Source: JACVRW01 sp963803245 (GTDB lineage Bacteria > Actinomycetota > Thermoleophilia > Solirubrobacterales > Thermoleophilaceae). Taken from it: a stretch of 64,000 bases of DNA. Shown here one piece after another: positions 52,649 through 59,670 of this stretch; positions within the stretch are counted from its first letter, which is position 1, and the number at the start of each line of letters is the position of its first letter. Both the position numbers and the translations under genes were made by a program. The notes under the pieces were generated by a model, which saw only the letters and a program-made list of their open reading frames with translations, had not been told where the DNA came from and did not search any database. The DNA lies in NCBI GenBank assembly GCA_963803245.1, contig CAWDLI010000015.1, forward strand, positions 62,001 through 126,000. Direction: 5' to 3'.

Positions 52649-53239
52649 TCAGGGAGGGTCGCGCCACATCAAGGCTGCGGAGTGGCTGCCGTCGGGAGTC
52701 GAGACCTCCCCGACCTTGACGAAGCCCAGGCTTTCATAGCGGTGATCGTTGGCGGAGTCGGTGGACTCCAGGTAAGTCGGGATGCCCTCCGCGTCGAACT
52801 GGGCGAGGTTGTGCGCGAGCAGTCGCATGCCCAACCCCTGGCCCCGGTGGTCGGGATGGGTGCCGAGCAAGGGCAGGTAGTAGTGCGGACGCTCGTGGGG
52901 ATGGACCGCTTCGAAGCGCTCGTCCAAGTCCATGACCTCCGCCGCGCGGGGCCCCACGAGTTCGCCAATCAGCCGCTCATACGCTGCTTCCTGGCAGCCG
53001 GGCACGACACTACCCCCGGGCGGGATCCAAACCGTCGCCGCCGCGTACTCGCCGACCACCCAGGTGGTCGGGTAGCGCAGCGAGGTCTGGATAACGAAAC
53101 GCCAGCACGCTTCGAGCGCCGACGGCTCCGGAAAGGCCCACAAGCTCCAGACAGGGTCGTCTCGAAAGGCCATCGACAACGTCGCCGTGACACCGTCAAG
53201 GTCCTCGATCGTCGCAATGCGAGGCTTGTCCTGCGACAT
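52649..53239 (-). CDS. GNAT family N-acetyltransferase
   Basis: A 196-residue acetyltransferase. It starts IATIEDLDGVTATLSMAFRDDPVWSLWAFPEP, as in GNATs of the Streptomyces puromycin-acetyltransferase-like group. The acetyl-CoA site is in PLLGTHPDHRGQGLGMRLLAHNLAQFDAEGIPTYLESTDSANDHRYESLGF, in which R-G-Q-G-L-G is the pantetheine loop. The substrate is unknown. ATG 53237-53239 gives a protein of family length. Confidence 0.86.
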   Translation of the reverse strand: MSQDKPRIATIEDLDGVTATLSMAFRDDPVWSLWAFPEPSALEACWRFVIQTSLRYPTTWVVGEYAAATVWIPPGGSVVPGCQEAAYERLIGELVGPRAAEVMDLDERFEAVHPHERPHYYLPLLGTHPDHRGQGLGMRLLAHNLAQFDAEGIPTYLESTDSANDHRYESLGFVKVGEVSTPDGSHSAALMWRDPP

Positions 53240-53371
53240 CGCCCGCCGAGTATCCCGTCGGTACCCCTACTGGCCCTAAGAGCTAGGCGAGGTGGCGCAA
53301 GGATCGTCGATTTCGTCGACTGCGAGCAGGGCCTCGCCGGGGTCCGGGTCAAGTCATTGTCGGGGTTCTCA

Positions 53372-53795
53372 TTACGCACGCACCTCATAGAGACCGATCG
53401 GGCTGCTGAATCCATAAATGACCTTGTCCAGCTTTCCGGTGGCGTCGGCCTGTGTTCTGACCGCCCGCTTTGGGCTGACGAGCGCTACGGAGTCGATCGG
53501 AGGGAAGTCGGTGCCGTCTGCGTCGAACCCGTACCTCGCGCCACCGAAGTCACAGTTCGCGGTCAGTGTGAGCGTGGCCACGCCAAGCGGAGTCGCGACG
53601 ATCTGGTCGGGGCTGCAGAACGCGTCGCCCGGGTTCTCGCTGTCCTCGGCGCAGACTGCGTAGTGGTAGGTCGTGCCAGGCTCGAGTCCGGCGACCGGCT
53701 CCGACACCGGGGCCGATTCGCTGGCGACGAAGTCGATATCCCTCGTCGGGGTTCTCTCGGTTCGTGCCTCCGTGAGCCCGTACTCGATGTGCTGC
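53372..53795 (-). pseudogene. Fragment of an Fn3-like surface protein
   Basis: The minus-strand frame ending at 53372 reads HIEYGLTEARTERTPTRDI, then SEPVAGLEPGTTYHYAVCAEDSENPGDAFCSPDQIV. This closely resembles the Fn3-like domain of the lipoprotein at 50163 (shared Y-G-T, L-x-x-x-T-x-Y-H and C-A-x-D-S-E). A short C-terminal tail to GLYEVRA follows. Upstream of about 53795 the homology stops and integrase sequence begins, in another frame. There is no start codon with a signal peptide, so this is the 3' part of a broken gene. Confidence 0.6.
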
Positions 53796-53839
53796 CGGGG
53801 CCGCCTCCGGTCCTCGCCCGAGCGCCCCGAGTCTTCCGA

Positions 53840-54670
53840 CCAGATCGTCTGCGAGCGGGACGTTACGGTGGGCGTGACAGCTCATGACCGGCCCGAGCTT
53901 CCCTCCTCTCCACCTCTGCCGCACTTTCAGGTGTGGCGAACTGCCGGCGAGGTGGACGTGCCGTCCGTCGAGTCCGAGGACCTCGGAGGCCCGTAGGCCC
54001 GTCCGGGCGGTGAACTCGAGCAGCAGCCGATGCTCGGGTGGACGACCACAAGGAACGCTTGCAACTGCTCCGGTGACAGCGGGCGGCGCTCCTCTTCGTC
54101 CTCCTGAACACCTGGCCGGTGCGGCAGTGTCGCGTCGGCTGCGGGGTTGTGACGAATCAGCCCCTCCCGCCTTGCAGTAGCCAATCACGCCGCCAACGGC
54201 TTGAACGCGTTGTGCACAGACGAGTCGGCAAGCGTGCCCTTGGAGCGGTTCGGCTGTTTCACAAGCCAGGCGATGAAGTCCGCCACCGTCCGCGGGTCGA
54301 TCTCGGCCAGCTTGGTCTGAGGTGGGAACCAGCGGAGCGCGTACTTCTCGAGGTGGGCGTGGTACTCGGAGCGTGTCTCGTCCCCAAAGCCCCGCCTCCC
54401 GGTCCCCTGGTAGCGCTCGTTCAACTCCCTCGCGTACTCGTGGAGCCCCACCTTCGTAAGCGGCGAGAACTCTCCCGTCGCGACCTGGGATCCGCGGGTG
54501 CGCTTGGCCTCCCTCGCCTCGGCAAACGTGCGGTAGGTCTCGGTGTGCTGGCGCCCCCGGTCGCGGAACACGATCACGTAGGAGCAGTCGCACCGGCGCC
54601 TGCGTTCGCAGCCCTTCGAGTGTCGGCGGAACACCCCGGGGGTGCTGGTGGTCTCCAGCTTGGCGGCCAT
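53840..54670 (-). pseudogene. Degenerate tyrosine recombinase/phage integrase
   Basis: ATG 54668-54670 starts an actinobacterial integrase: GVFRRHSKGCERRRRCDCSYVIVFRDRGRQHTETYRTFAEAREAKR, then the SAM-like core-binding domain with EYARELNERYQGTGRRG and LAEIDPRTVADFIAWLVKQP. A TGA at 54185-54187 interrupts SVHNAFKPLAA from LATARREGLIRHNPAADATLPHR. Near 54038 the frame shifts into EHRLLLEFTARTGLRASEVLGLDG, which carries the first catalytic Arg. The sequence fades after HAHRNVPLADDLVGRLGALG; the H-x-L-R-H and Tyr nucleophile segments are missing. It cannot be active. It is a scar of an old integration. Confidence 0.82.
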
Positions 54671-55233
54671 CGATCTCTTCTCGCTCGCGTCCCGGTCAGT
54701 ACGAAAGCTGGTAGCCCGCCGGGGCCGGGCTCGGCCCGAAGGCCGGCCCCCGGCCGCCGACACGGCAAGTTGGAAGCCGCTGCTATGAGAAGTCACGCCG
54801 GCTGAGACTTCGCCCCTGACGGCACGGAAACCAGTTTCCGGTGGAGAGGCAGGCGCCGCTGCCGGTGGTGGGTGCAGGTACGCGTGATTGAACTGGACGC
54901 GGGCTTCGTGATTGTGAGGCTGTTGCCCGGCTGCGACTTGGGCACGGCCGTACCGCAACCGACATAGGGCCGAGTTCTAGAATCCGTACCCTGCTGCCTG
55001 TGCCGGCAAGGGGCACAGCAGTTGCACTGTGGGCGGCCGGCTGGGCCCCTGATCACCTTGGATCCCTCCTGGTGTCAGCAAACCCGGTGGCCACCCGCTG
55101 TAGCACGTGGCGAAGGGGGTGGGGGCGGCCTCGATGTTGCCCTAGACCGTCTTCTGGCCATGTGTCCAGACTTGTCGGGCTCGTTTTCAAGCGGTGTGGC
55201 GCTCCGGTCGAGATCTCTTGTGCAAGCAAGTTA
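54671..55233. other. Intergenic region between integrase remnant and riboswitch
   Basis: About 560 bases with no convincing gene. Open frames here are short, Arg/Pro/Ser-rich and without motifs. A hairpin, CTGCCTGTGCC with GGCACAGCAG (about 54994-55020), has one bulge. Composition is less GC-biased than the flanks. It probably contains the promoter of the riboswitch transcript, but no clear -35/-10 pair was found, and no tRNA or direct repeat that would mark an attachment site. Confidence 0.45.
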
Positions 55234-55325
55234 GAAGTCGAAAAAGGCAAACCCGTCGCGAGGCGGGGACGCAAAGCCAGAGGTCTCTAAGCACGATTGC
55301 AGTGAGATAGCTCGGCCGCCGACTC
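55234..55325 (+). ncRNA. Cyclic di-GMP-I (GEMM-I) riboswitch aptamer
   Basis: The conserved GEMM-I core is present: AGGCAAACC (from 55245), a hairpin with a GCGA tetraloop, then GGGGACGCAAAGCC (from 55265). The hairpin docking site is the GNRA loop GCGA at 55258-55261. The second hairpin follows as AGGTCT. The closing stem P1 is AGTCG (55236-55240) with CGACT (55319-55323), a perfect match. It lies directly ahead of the secreted-protein gene. In known riboswitches of this class c-di-GMP binds at the three-way junction. Confidence 0.85.
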
Positions 55326-55353
55326 GAACCACACCTTCAAGGAGATTCGAGTC
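55321..55353 (+). promoter_or_regulatory. Riboswitch expression platform masking the ribosome binding site
   Basis: GACTCGAA (55321-55328) is the exact complement of TTCGAGTC (55346-55353). Together they would hold the AAGGAG Shine-Dalgarno (55339-55344) in a 17-base loop and stop right at the ATG. GACT is also the strand used by the aptamer closing stem. The two pairings exclude each other, so ligand binding should free the ribosome site (ON switch). The direction of control is inference. Confidence 0.7.
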
Positions 55354-56055
55354 ATGCCGCTGTCAAGTTCCATCCGCACGCCCCGGCGTGCCATCTCTAC
55401 CGCGCTCGCAAGCGCGTTCTGTGTTCTCAGTGTCGCCGCTCTGCCTAGTGGGGCGCTCGCAGGAGAGGTCGTTGCGACGACGCCGGCCGGGATCGACATC
55501 CTGGAGACAGCCGACACCGCGCAAACGTGCCGCGCACCACAGATCATCAACCCGTTCGCCGGCTTCGGAGACATGCGCGACTACGTGCTCGCGCCCGGAG
55601 GCACCTTCGAGGAGAAGCGGCTCGAGGGCTGGCAGGTGGTCAAGGCCAAGCAGGACGGCGACCACTCGCCGCTCGAGCTCTCCAACGACCGCAAGGACGA
55701 CAACAAGCACTCACTCAAGGTGCCCGCAGGCGGATCGGCCGTCAGCCCCGCGATGTGCGTCGACCTGCACTACCCGACGATGCGCTTCATGGCCAAGCCC
55801 GAGAAGAACAAGGGCCGCCTCGACATCCAGCTCGTCTACCCGGACAGCGGCAGGCCCGTGTTCCATGACTCCGGCAGCCTCGAGTCGATGGGCAAGGAGT
55901 GGACCGCTACGGGCGACCTGCCCGTCTACCCCGAGCGTGGCGGGGCGGCTCCCGGGATGCGGCGCGTCGCGCTCCGCTTCACCTCGGTCGCCACCAACGG
56001 CCGGGCCGGCGACTGGCGCATCGACGACCTGTACGTAGACCCCCACCGCCGCTAG
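55354..56055 (+). CDS. Secreted protein of unknown function under c-di-GMP riboswitch control
   Basis: A 233-residue protein. The N-terminus (RRAISTALASAFCVLSVAALPSGALAG) is a signal peptide. The mature part contains INPFAGFGDMRDYVLAPGGTFEE, LKVPAGGSAVSPAMCVDLHYPTMRFMAKPEKNKGRLDIQLVYPD and a closing RVALRFTSVATNGRAGDWRIDDLYVDPHRR. That beta-sandwich-like ending is typical of carbohydrate-binding or adhesion modules (the W-x-I-D-D-L-Y-V-D motif). Two cysteines may be paired. ATG 55354 is fixed by the riboswitch and AAGGAG. Biofilm-related surface function is likely in principle, but no family name can be given. Confidence 0.82.
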   Translation: MPLSSSIRTPRRAISTALASAFCVLSVAALPSGALAGEVVATTPAGIDILETADTAQTCRAPQIINPFAGFGDMRDYVLAPGGTFEEKRLEGWQVVKAKQDGDHSPLELSNDRKDDNKHSLKVPAGGSAVSPAMCVDLHYPTMRFMAKPEKNKGRLDIQLVYPDSGRPVFHDSGSLESMGKEWTATGDLPVYPERGGAAPGMRRVALRFTSVATNGRAGDWRIDDLYVDPHRR

Positions 56056-56075
56056 CACAACCGCCGCATGACTCC

Positions 56076-56110
56076 GGGAGGCCCGCCACCGCGCGGGCCT
56101 CCCGTCTTTC
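56076..56110 (+). terminator. Rho-independent terminator
   Basis: GGGAGGCCCGC (56076-56086) and GCGGGCCTCCC (56093-56103) form a perfect 11-base stem with a short loop, followed by GTCTTTCC. It lies 20 bases after the secreted-protein stop and separates that transcript from the HD-GYP gene. Confidence 0.8.
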
Positions 56111-56159
56111 CGCTAAAGCGGTCTCTCGGGACTGACGACTAGATAAGGGCAAGTACGGA

Positions 56160-57578
56160 GTGCTCAGCCTGACCATGCTGGAGAACGAGCAGACCAAGAG
56201 TCGCGCGGGAACCCCGCTCGGAGGCGGCAGGGCGGACGACGAGCTGTTCGAGGAAGTACGCAGCCGCGTCGCAAAGCCGCTGCACGGGCGCGAGCTCCGC
56301 GGCGAGCTTGTCACCGCCACGCTATTCCTGGTCGTGGCGGGCTCCCTGGCTGCGATCGCCCCGGCCGAAAGCCGCCCGCTGCTAGCGCTGGCCCTGGTCA
56401 CCGCCTACGCGCTGGCTTCCCACATCCGCTTCGAGGTCGCAACCGGCTTCACGGTGCCGACCCAGCTGGCGCTCGTGCCGATGCTGCTGCTTACCGAGCC
56501 GGCGCTCGTGCCCCTCCTTGTAGTGGCCGGGAACATCGCCGGCGAGCTACCCGACTACTTGGCCCAACGACGGCACCCCTCCCGGGCACTGATATCAGTG
56601 GGCGACGCCTGGCACGCCGTCGGCCCCGCCGTCGTCCTGCTGGCAGCGGGCTCGCCCGACGCCTCCCTAGACCACTGGCCCGTCTATCTCGTAGCGCTGG
56701 TGGCTCAATTCGCGTTCGACTTCCTCGCCACGGCCGCACGCGAACTCTACGAGTACGGCATAAGGGTGCGAGACCAGGTCACCGACGCGATCTGGATCTG
56801 GACGGTCGACGGCCTTCTCTCGCCGATCGCGCTGGTGGCGTCGACTCTTGGCCCCCAGCAGAGCCTCGTATTCCTGACGCTGATGCCGCTCCTCGGTCTA
56901 CTCTGGCTGTTCGCCCACGAGCGGCGCAGCCGCCTCGAGCAGGCGCTTGAGCTCCGGAACGCCTACCTGGGGACGACGATCCTGCTAGCCGACCTGATCG
57001 AGGGCGACGACGAATACACAGGCGCCCACAGCCAGGGCGTCGTCGCGATGTCCGTGAAGGTCGCGGAGGAACTCGGACTCGACCCCTGGCAGCGCAGGCG
57101 CACCGAGTACGCCGCACGGCTCCACGACGTCGGCAAGATCGCCATCCCAAAGGAGATCATCAACAAGCCCGGTCCGCTCGACGCCGCCGAATGGAAGCTC
57201 GTGCGGCAGCACACGGTTGAGGGCGAGCGGATGCTCTCGCGCGTGGGTGGTGCGCTCAGCGAAATCGGGGCAATCGTGCGTGGCTCCCACGAGCGCTGGG
57301 ACGGCGGCGGCTATCCCGACGGTCTAAAGGGCGAAGAGATACCGATCGAGGCGCGCGTTGTGTCCTGCTGCGACGCGTTCGACGCCATGACAACCGACCG
57401 CGCCTATCGCACAGCCCTCCCGCTCGATGTGGCCATCGCTGAAGTCCGCGAAGCCTCAGGAACCCAATTCGACCCTCGCGTCGCAAACGCCCTAATCCGC
57501 GTTGTCACCCGGGACGCGGTGCGGCCGGAGGCCGAAAGGCCACGCGACGCCGCCCTCTCGGCGTTGAAGGCCACTTAG
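56160..57578 (+). CDS. Membrane-bound HD-GYP domain protein (probable c-di-GMP phosphodiesterase)
   Basis: A 472-residue protein. The N-terminal half holds about seven or eight hydrophobic segments (ATLFLVVAGSLAAIAPAES, LVTAYALASHIRFEV, LVPLLVVAGNIAGEL, VFLTLMPLLGLLWLFAH) resembling a MASE-type sensor. The C-terminal HD-GYP domain has LHDVGKIAIPKEIINKPGPL with His322-Asp323, HTVEGERML, RGSHERWDGGGYPDGLKGEEIPIEARVVSCCDAFDAMTTDRAYRTAL with the GYP at 384-386. These motifs predict hydrolysis of c-di-GMP. GTG 56160 is used; ATG 56175 is possible. It follows a gene controlled by a c-di-GMP riboswitch, suggesting a local feedback circuit. Confidence 0.92.
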   Translation: MLSLTMLENEQTKSRAGTPLGGGRADDELFEEVRSRVAKPLHGRELRGELVTATLFLVVAGSLAAIAPAESRPLLALALVTAYALASHIRFEVATGFTVPTQLALVPMLLLTEPALVPLLVVAGNIAGELPDYLAQRRHPSRALISVGDAWHAVGPAVVLLAAGSPDASLDHWPVYLVALVAQFAFDFLATAARELYEYGIRVRDQVTDAIWIWTVDGLLSPIALVASTLGPQQSLVFLTLMPLLGLLWLFAHERRSRLEQALELRNAYLGTTILLADLIEGDDEYTGAHSQGVVAMSVKVAEELGLDPWQRRRTEYAARLHDVGKIAIPKEIINKPGPLDAAEWKLVRQHTVEGERMLSRVGGALSEIGAIVRGSHERWDGGGYPDGLKGEEIPIEARVVSCCDAFDAMTTDRAYRTALPLDVAIAEVREASGTQFDPRVANALIRVVTRDAVRPEAERPRDAALSALKAT

Positions 57579-57866
57579 TTCGCCCGATTCGGGCCCGATT
57601 CGCGCCGATCCGGTGTCAAGTCGCAGCTAGGGCGGCTCTGGAGCCAACCCCGAAACCGCTCCAGAGCGCCTGAAACGCAAACATCGCGAAAATCCTGGTT
57701 TTCTCACAGCGAGGTAACGGGGGGTGAACACCTCGATCTTGTCGTGCGATCCCCCCTGCCCCCCGTTCCAGGCGGCGGTAGCGGATCGGTAGGGCCCCGG
57801 TGCGCCCGGGGCGAACCTACGTCCGTTGCCAACGATGGCCCACGGGCCGCGAGAGGGGTCGTACCG
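57579..57866. other. Non-coding region with hairpins downstream of the HD-GYP gene
   Basis: No gene is seen. GCTCTGGAGC (57635-57644) and its exact complement GCTCCAGAGC (57658-57667) form a hairpin with a 13-base loop, probably ending the HD-GYP transcript. Further on, GGGGGGT and ATCCCCCC (about 57718-57757) and a GTAGG...CCTAC-bounded GC hairpin (about 57790-57822) precede the small reading frame. They may be a structured leader, but they match no riboswitch known to me. Confidence 0.45.
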
Positions 57867-57974
57867 ATGCTTCGCAGACTGTTCCAGAGAGCTCGGCCAC
57901 GTTCCGGCTATGACGTGATGGCTGCGATCGCCTGCTTCGGCGTGCTGGCGGGCGGGACCGCCCGTAGTCGGTGA
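57867..57974 (+). CDS. Truncated leader-like peptide (N-terminus of a secreted protein)
   Basis: A 35-codon frame: MLRRLFQRARPRSGYDVMAA followed by IACFGVLAGGTARSR and TGA. The basic start and short hydrophobic core ending in GGTA resemble the beginning of large actinobacterial secreted proteins, in which L-G-G-T-A-Y-A-A follows. Here the frame stops after GGTARSR. GAGAGGGG lies 12 bases before the ATG. It could be a truncated gene remnant or a small leader peptide. No continuation was found in other frames downstream. Confidence 0.4.
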   Translation: MLRRLFQRARPRSGYDVMAAIACFGVLAGGTARSR

Positions 57975-58079
57975 GCCGCGATGGCTCCCGCGAACCCACG
58001 CCACGGCCCACGAGCGAGCGGGTACAGCGTGCGGGGCAGTCGCAGTGATCACGAAAGCTCGCTCCGGCGACCTGTACAG

Positions 58080-58113
58080 AGCCCCAGCGTCTGGATTGAA
58101 CCCGGCTGGGGCT
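58080..58113. terminator. Hairpin between the leader-like frame and the MFS gene
   Basis: AGCCCCAGC (58080-58088) and GCTGGGGCT (58105-58113) are exact complements with a 16-base loop, followed by TCGTCGTTGGG. It lies just beyond the stop of the minus-strand MFS gene and may serve both directions. Confidence 0.6.
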
Positions 58114-58130
58114 TCGTCGTTGGGTGCGAA

Positions 58131-59333
58131 TCAGCGGAGGGTCACAAGCAGCGCGATCAGGGAGCCGCCCATCAGCGCGGCGGCGTACGCGAACGCGATG
58201 GAGGGCGAAGCGACCGTGTAGAGCAAGCCCACGAGGGCAGACGCGACGACGTTGCCGAAGCTCTGCACGGCTGCCAGGACGCCGAACGCCGACCCTCGCA
58301 GGTCCGGAGGCGCGAGCCCCGCAACGGCGCCGTGCTCAGCTGTCTCGACGCACCCAATGCCGACTCCGGCAAGCGCGAACGCGAGGGCGAGCACGGGCAC
58401 GCTGGCGTCCGTCCCCGCGAATCCCGCATAGGCGAAGCCGAAGGCGGCCACCCCGCCTGCGAGCACGCGGACCATGCCGCGTCGATCCCCGAGTCGACCG
58501 GCAGGAACACTCACGAGGGCCGCGGCGAGGTTGTAGACCACGTACAGAGCGATCGCGATCTGTGCCGCGTCGTCGGTGCCGCGCCCCGGCGTGAGGAGGT
58601 CAGTAGCGCGCAGGATCATGAGCGTGGCCGCGACGTTGCCTAGCTCGAAGATGGACACGCCGATCATCAGCCGGCCAAGGCGCCCTCGCAGCACCGGTCG
58701 GACGCGGAGACGGATTGGCTGCCGCTCGCGCTCGCTCGGCGCCGCGATCTGACGGATGGCGTAGAGGATCGCCAGGACCGCGAGCAGGCCGGGGATGATC
58801 GACAGCAAGATCGCAGTACGGACGCCAACCAGCTCGACTAGCGCGAGCGCCAGCAGCGGCCCGCCGATCGCCCCGACGTTGTCCATCGCCCGCTCGAACC
58901 CGTAGGCACGTCCATAGGCAGTCGGCGGCACCACGTCCGCGAGCAGCGCATTGCGCGACGGGACGCGCAGACCGCGCGCCGTCCAAGCGCCCGCTCGCAA
59001 GATGCCGACCTGCCAAGCGTTTGACGCCACTCCGATGAGCCCTGAGAGGACCGCCGTAGCGGTGTAGCCACCGACGGCAGCCGCACGGCGACGCTCGGGG
59101 TCGTCCGCGAGCGCGCCACCGCCGAGCCGCGCGGCACCCGCCAACCCATCCGATACACCCTCGATCAATCCGAGCGCCGACGCAGGGGCACCGAGGGTCG
59201 ACGTCAAAAACGAGGGCAACAGCGAGGTCGGAACTTCATGCCCAAGGTCCGCGAGGAACGATGCCGTTCCGATCCCACGGACGCCGGGCGTGAGCCAACG
59301 TTCCGACTCCTTCGTCCTGCTCCCGGCGTCCAT
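58131..59333 (-). CDS. Major facilitator superfamily transporter
   Basis: A 400-residue protein with twelve hydrophobic segments. The N-terminal half has GIGTASFLADLGHEVPTSLLPSFLTSTLGAPASALGLIEGVSDGLAGAARLGGGALADDPERRR, and the A-loop-like region RAYGFERAMDNVGAIGGPLLALALVELVG is typical of this MFS subgroup. The loop between the halves is basic (RERQPIRLRVRPVLRGRLGR). The substrate is unknown; relatives include multidrug and nickel/metabolite transporters. ATG 59331-59333 is the first start that gives full length. It is downstream of tRNA-Gly on the same strand. Confidence 0.88.
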   Translation of the reverse strand: MDAGSRTKESERWLTPGVRGIGTASFLADLGHEVPTSLLPSFLTSTLGAPASALGLIEGVSDGLAGAARLGGGALADDPERRRAAAVGGYTATAVLSGLIGVASNAWQVGILRAGAWTARGLRVPSRNALLADVVPPTAYGRAYGFERAMDNVGAIGGPLLALALVELVGVRTAILLSIIPGLLAVLAILYAIRQIAAPSERERQPIRLRVRPVLRGRLGRLMIGVSIFELGNVAATLMILRATDLLTPGRGTDDAAQIAIALYVVYNLAAALVSVPAGRLGDRRGMVRVLAGGVAAFGFAYAGFAGTDASVPVLALAFALAGVGIGCVETAEHGAVAGLAPPDLRGSAFGVLAAVQSFGNVVASALVGLLYTVASPSIAFAYAAALMGGSLIALLVTLR

Positions 59334-59421
59334 GAACGAGCGGGAAGCTACGCGACGGTCGGGGTCCCGCGGGGTCCAGGGCGGGGTCCAGACCCGCGAG
59401 CGCCATCGGTACCGGAACGCG

Positions 59422-59445
59422 AAAACCCCGCCTTAGCGGGGCTTT
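59422..59445. terminator. Terminator of tRNA-Gly (works in both directions)
   Basis: CCCCGC (59426-59431) and GCGGGG (59436-59441) form a stem with a CTTA loop. On the minus strand the stem is followed by TTTT, and on the plus strand by CTTTC. It starts 6 bases beyond the tRNA 3' end, the usual spacing for a tRNA transcript terminator. Confidence 0.85.
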
Positions 59446-59451
59446 CTGAGG

Positions 59452-59524
59452 AGCGGACGACGGGGGTCGAACCCGCGACCTTCGGCTTGGGAAGCCGACG
59501 CTCTACCAACTGAGCTACGTCCGC
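59452..59524 (-). tRNA. tRNA-Gly (anticodon CCC)
   Basis: A 73-nucleotide cloverleaf. Acceptor stem GCGGACG pairs with CGTCCGC, with a T discriminator. The D-arm has AGCTCAGTTGGTAGAGC. The anticodon arm has TCGGC, loop TTCCCAA (anticodon CCC), GCCGA. The T-arm has GCGGGTTCGACCCCCG. The CCA end is not encoded, so it must be added afterwards. A terminator hairpin follows directly. No integration scar is visible at this tRNA. Confidence 0.95.
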
Positions 59525-59583
59525 GCGGATCGCGGATTCTAGGCCGTGGGGGACCGTCTTAGGCCAATTCTGGCCGGAATCGC

Positions 59584-59612
59584 GACTGGCAGGGTCGCTG
59601 GGCGGGTATAAG
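59584..59612 (+). promoter_or_regulatory. Possible promoter of the lysyl-oxidase-like gene
   Basis: TATAAG (59607-59612) is the best -10-like box in this GC-rich window. The box at the expected -35 position (GACTGG, 59584-59589) is poor. The open reading frame starts about 58 bases downstream. Confidence 0.35.
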
Positions 59613-59670
59613 CGCCCGTCAGGGGCTCAGGACAGGGTCCCGCCGCCGAACGAAGCACAAGGAGATGGCG

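Noticed and set aside
54970..55000. GTTCTAGAATCC considered as a tRNA T-arm or attachment site for the integrase
   Set aside because: The T-loop consensus is broken and no acceptor, D- or anticodon arms can be drawn around it.
55053..55274. Open frames on both strands in the gap ahead of the riboswitch
   Set aside because: Short, Arg/Ser/Pro-rich, overlapping the riboswitch, and without recognisable domains.
57700..57830. Second c-di-GMP riboswitch before the small leader-like frame
   Set aside because: The GGCAAACC and GACGCAAAGCC core elements are absent.
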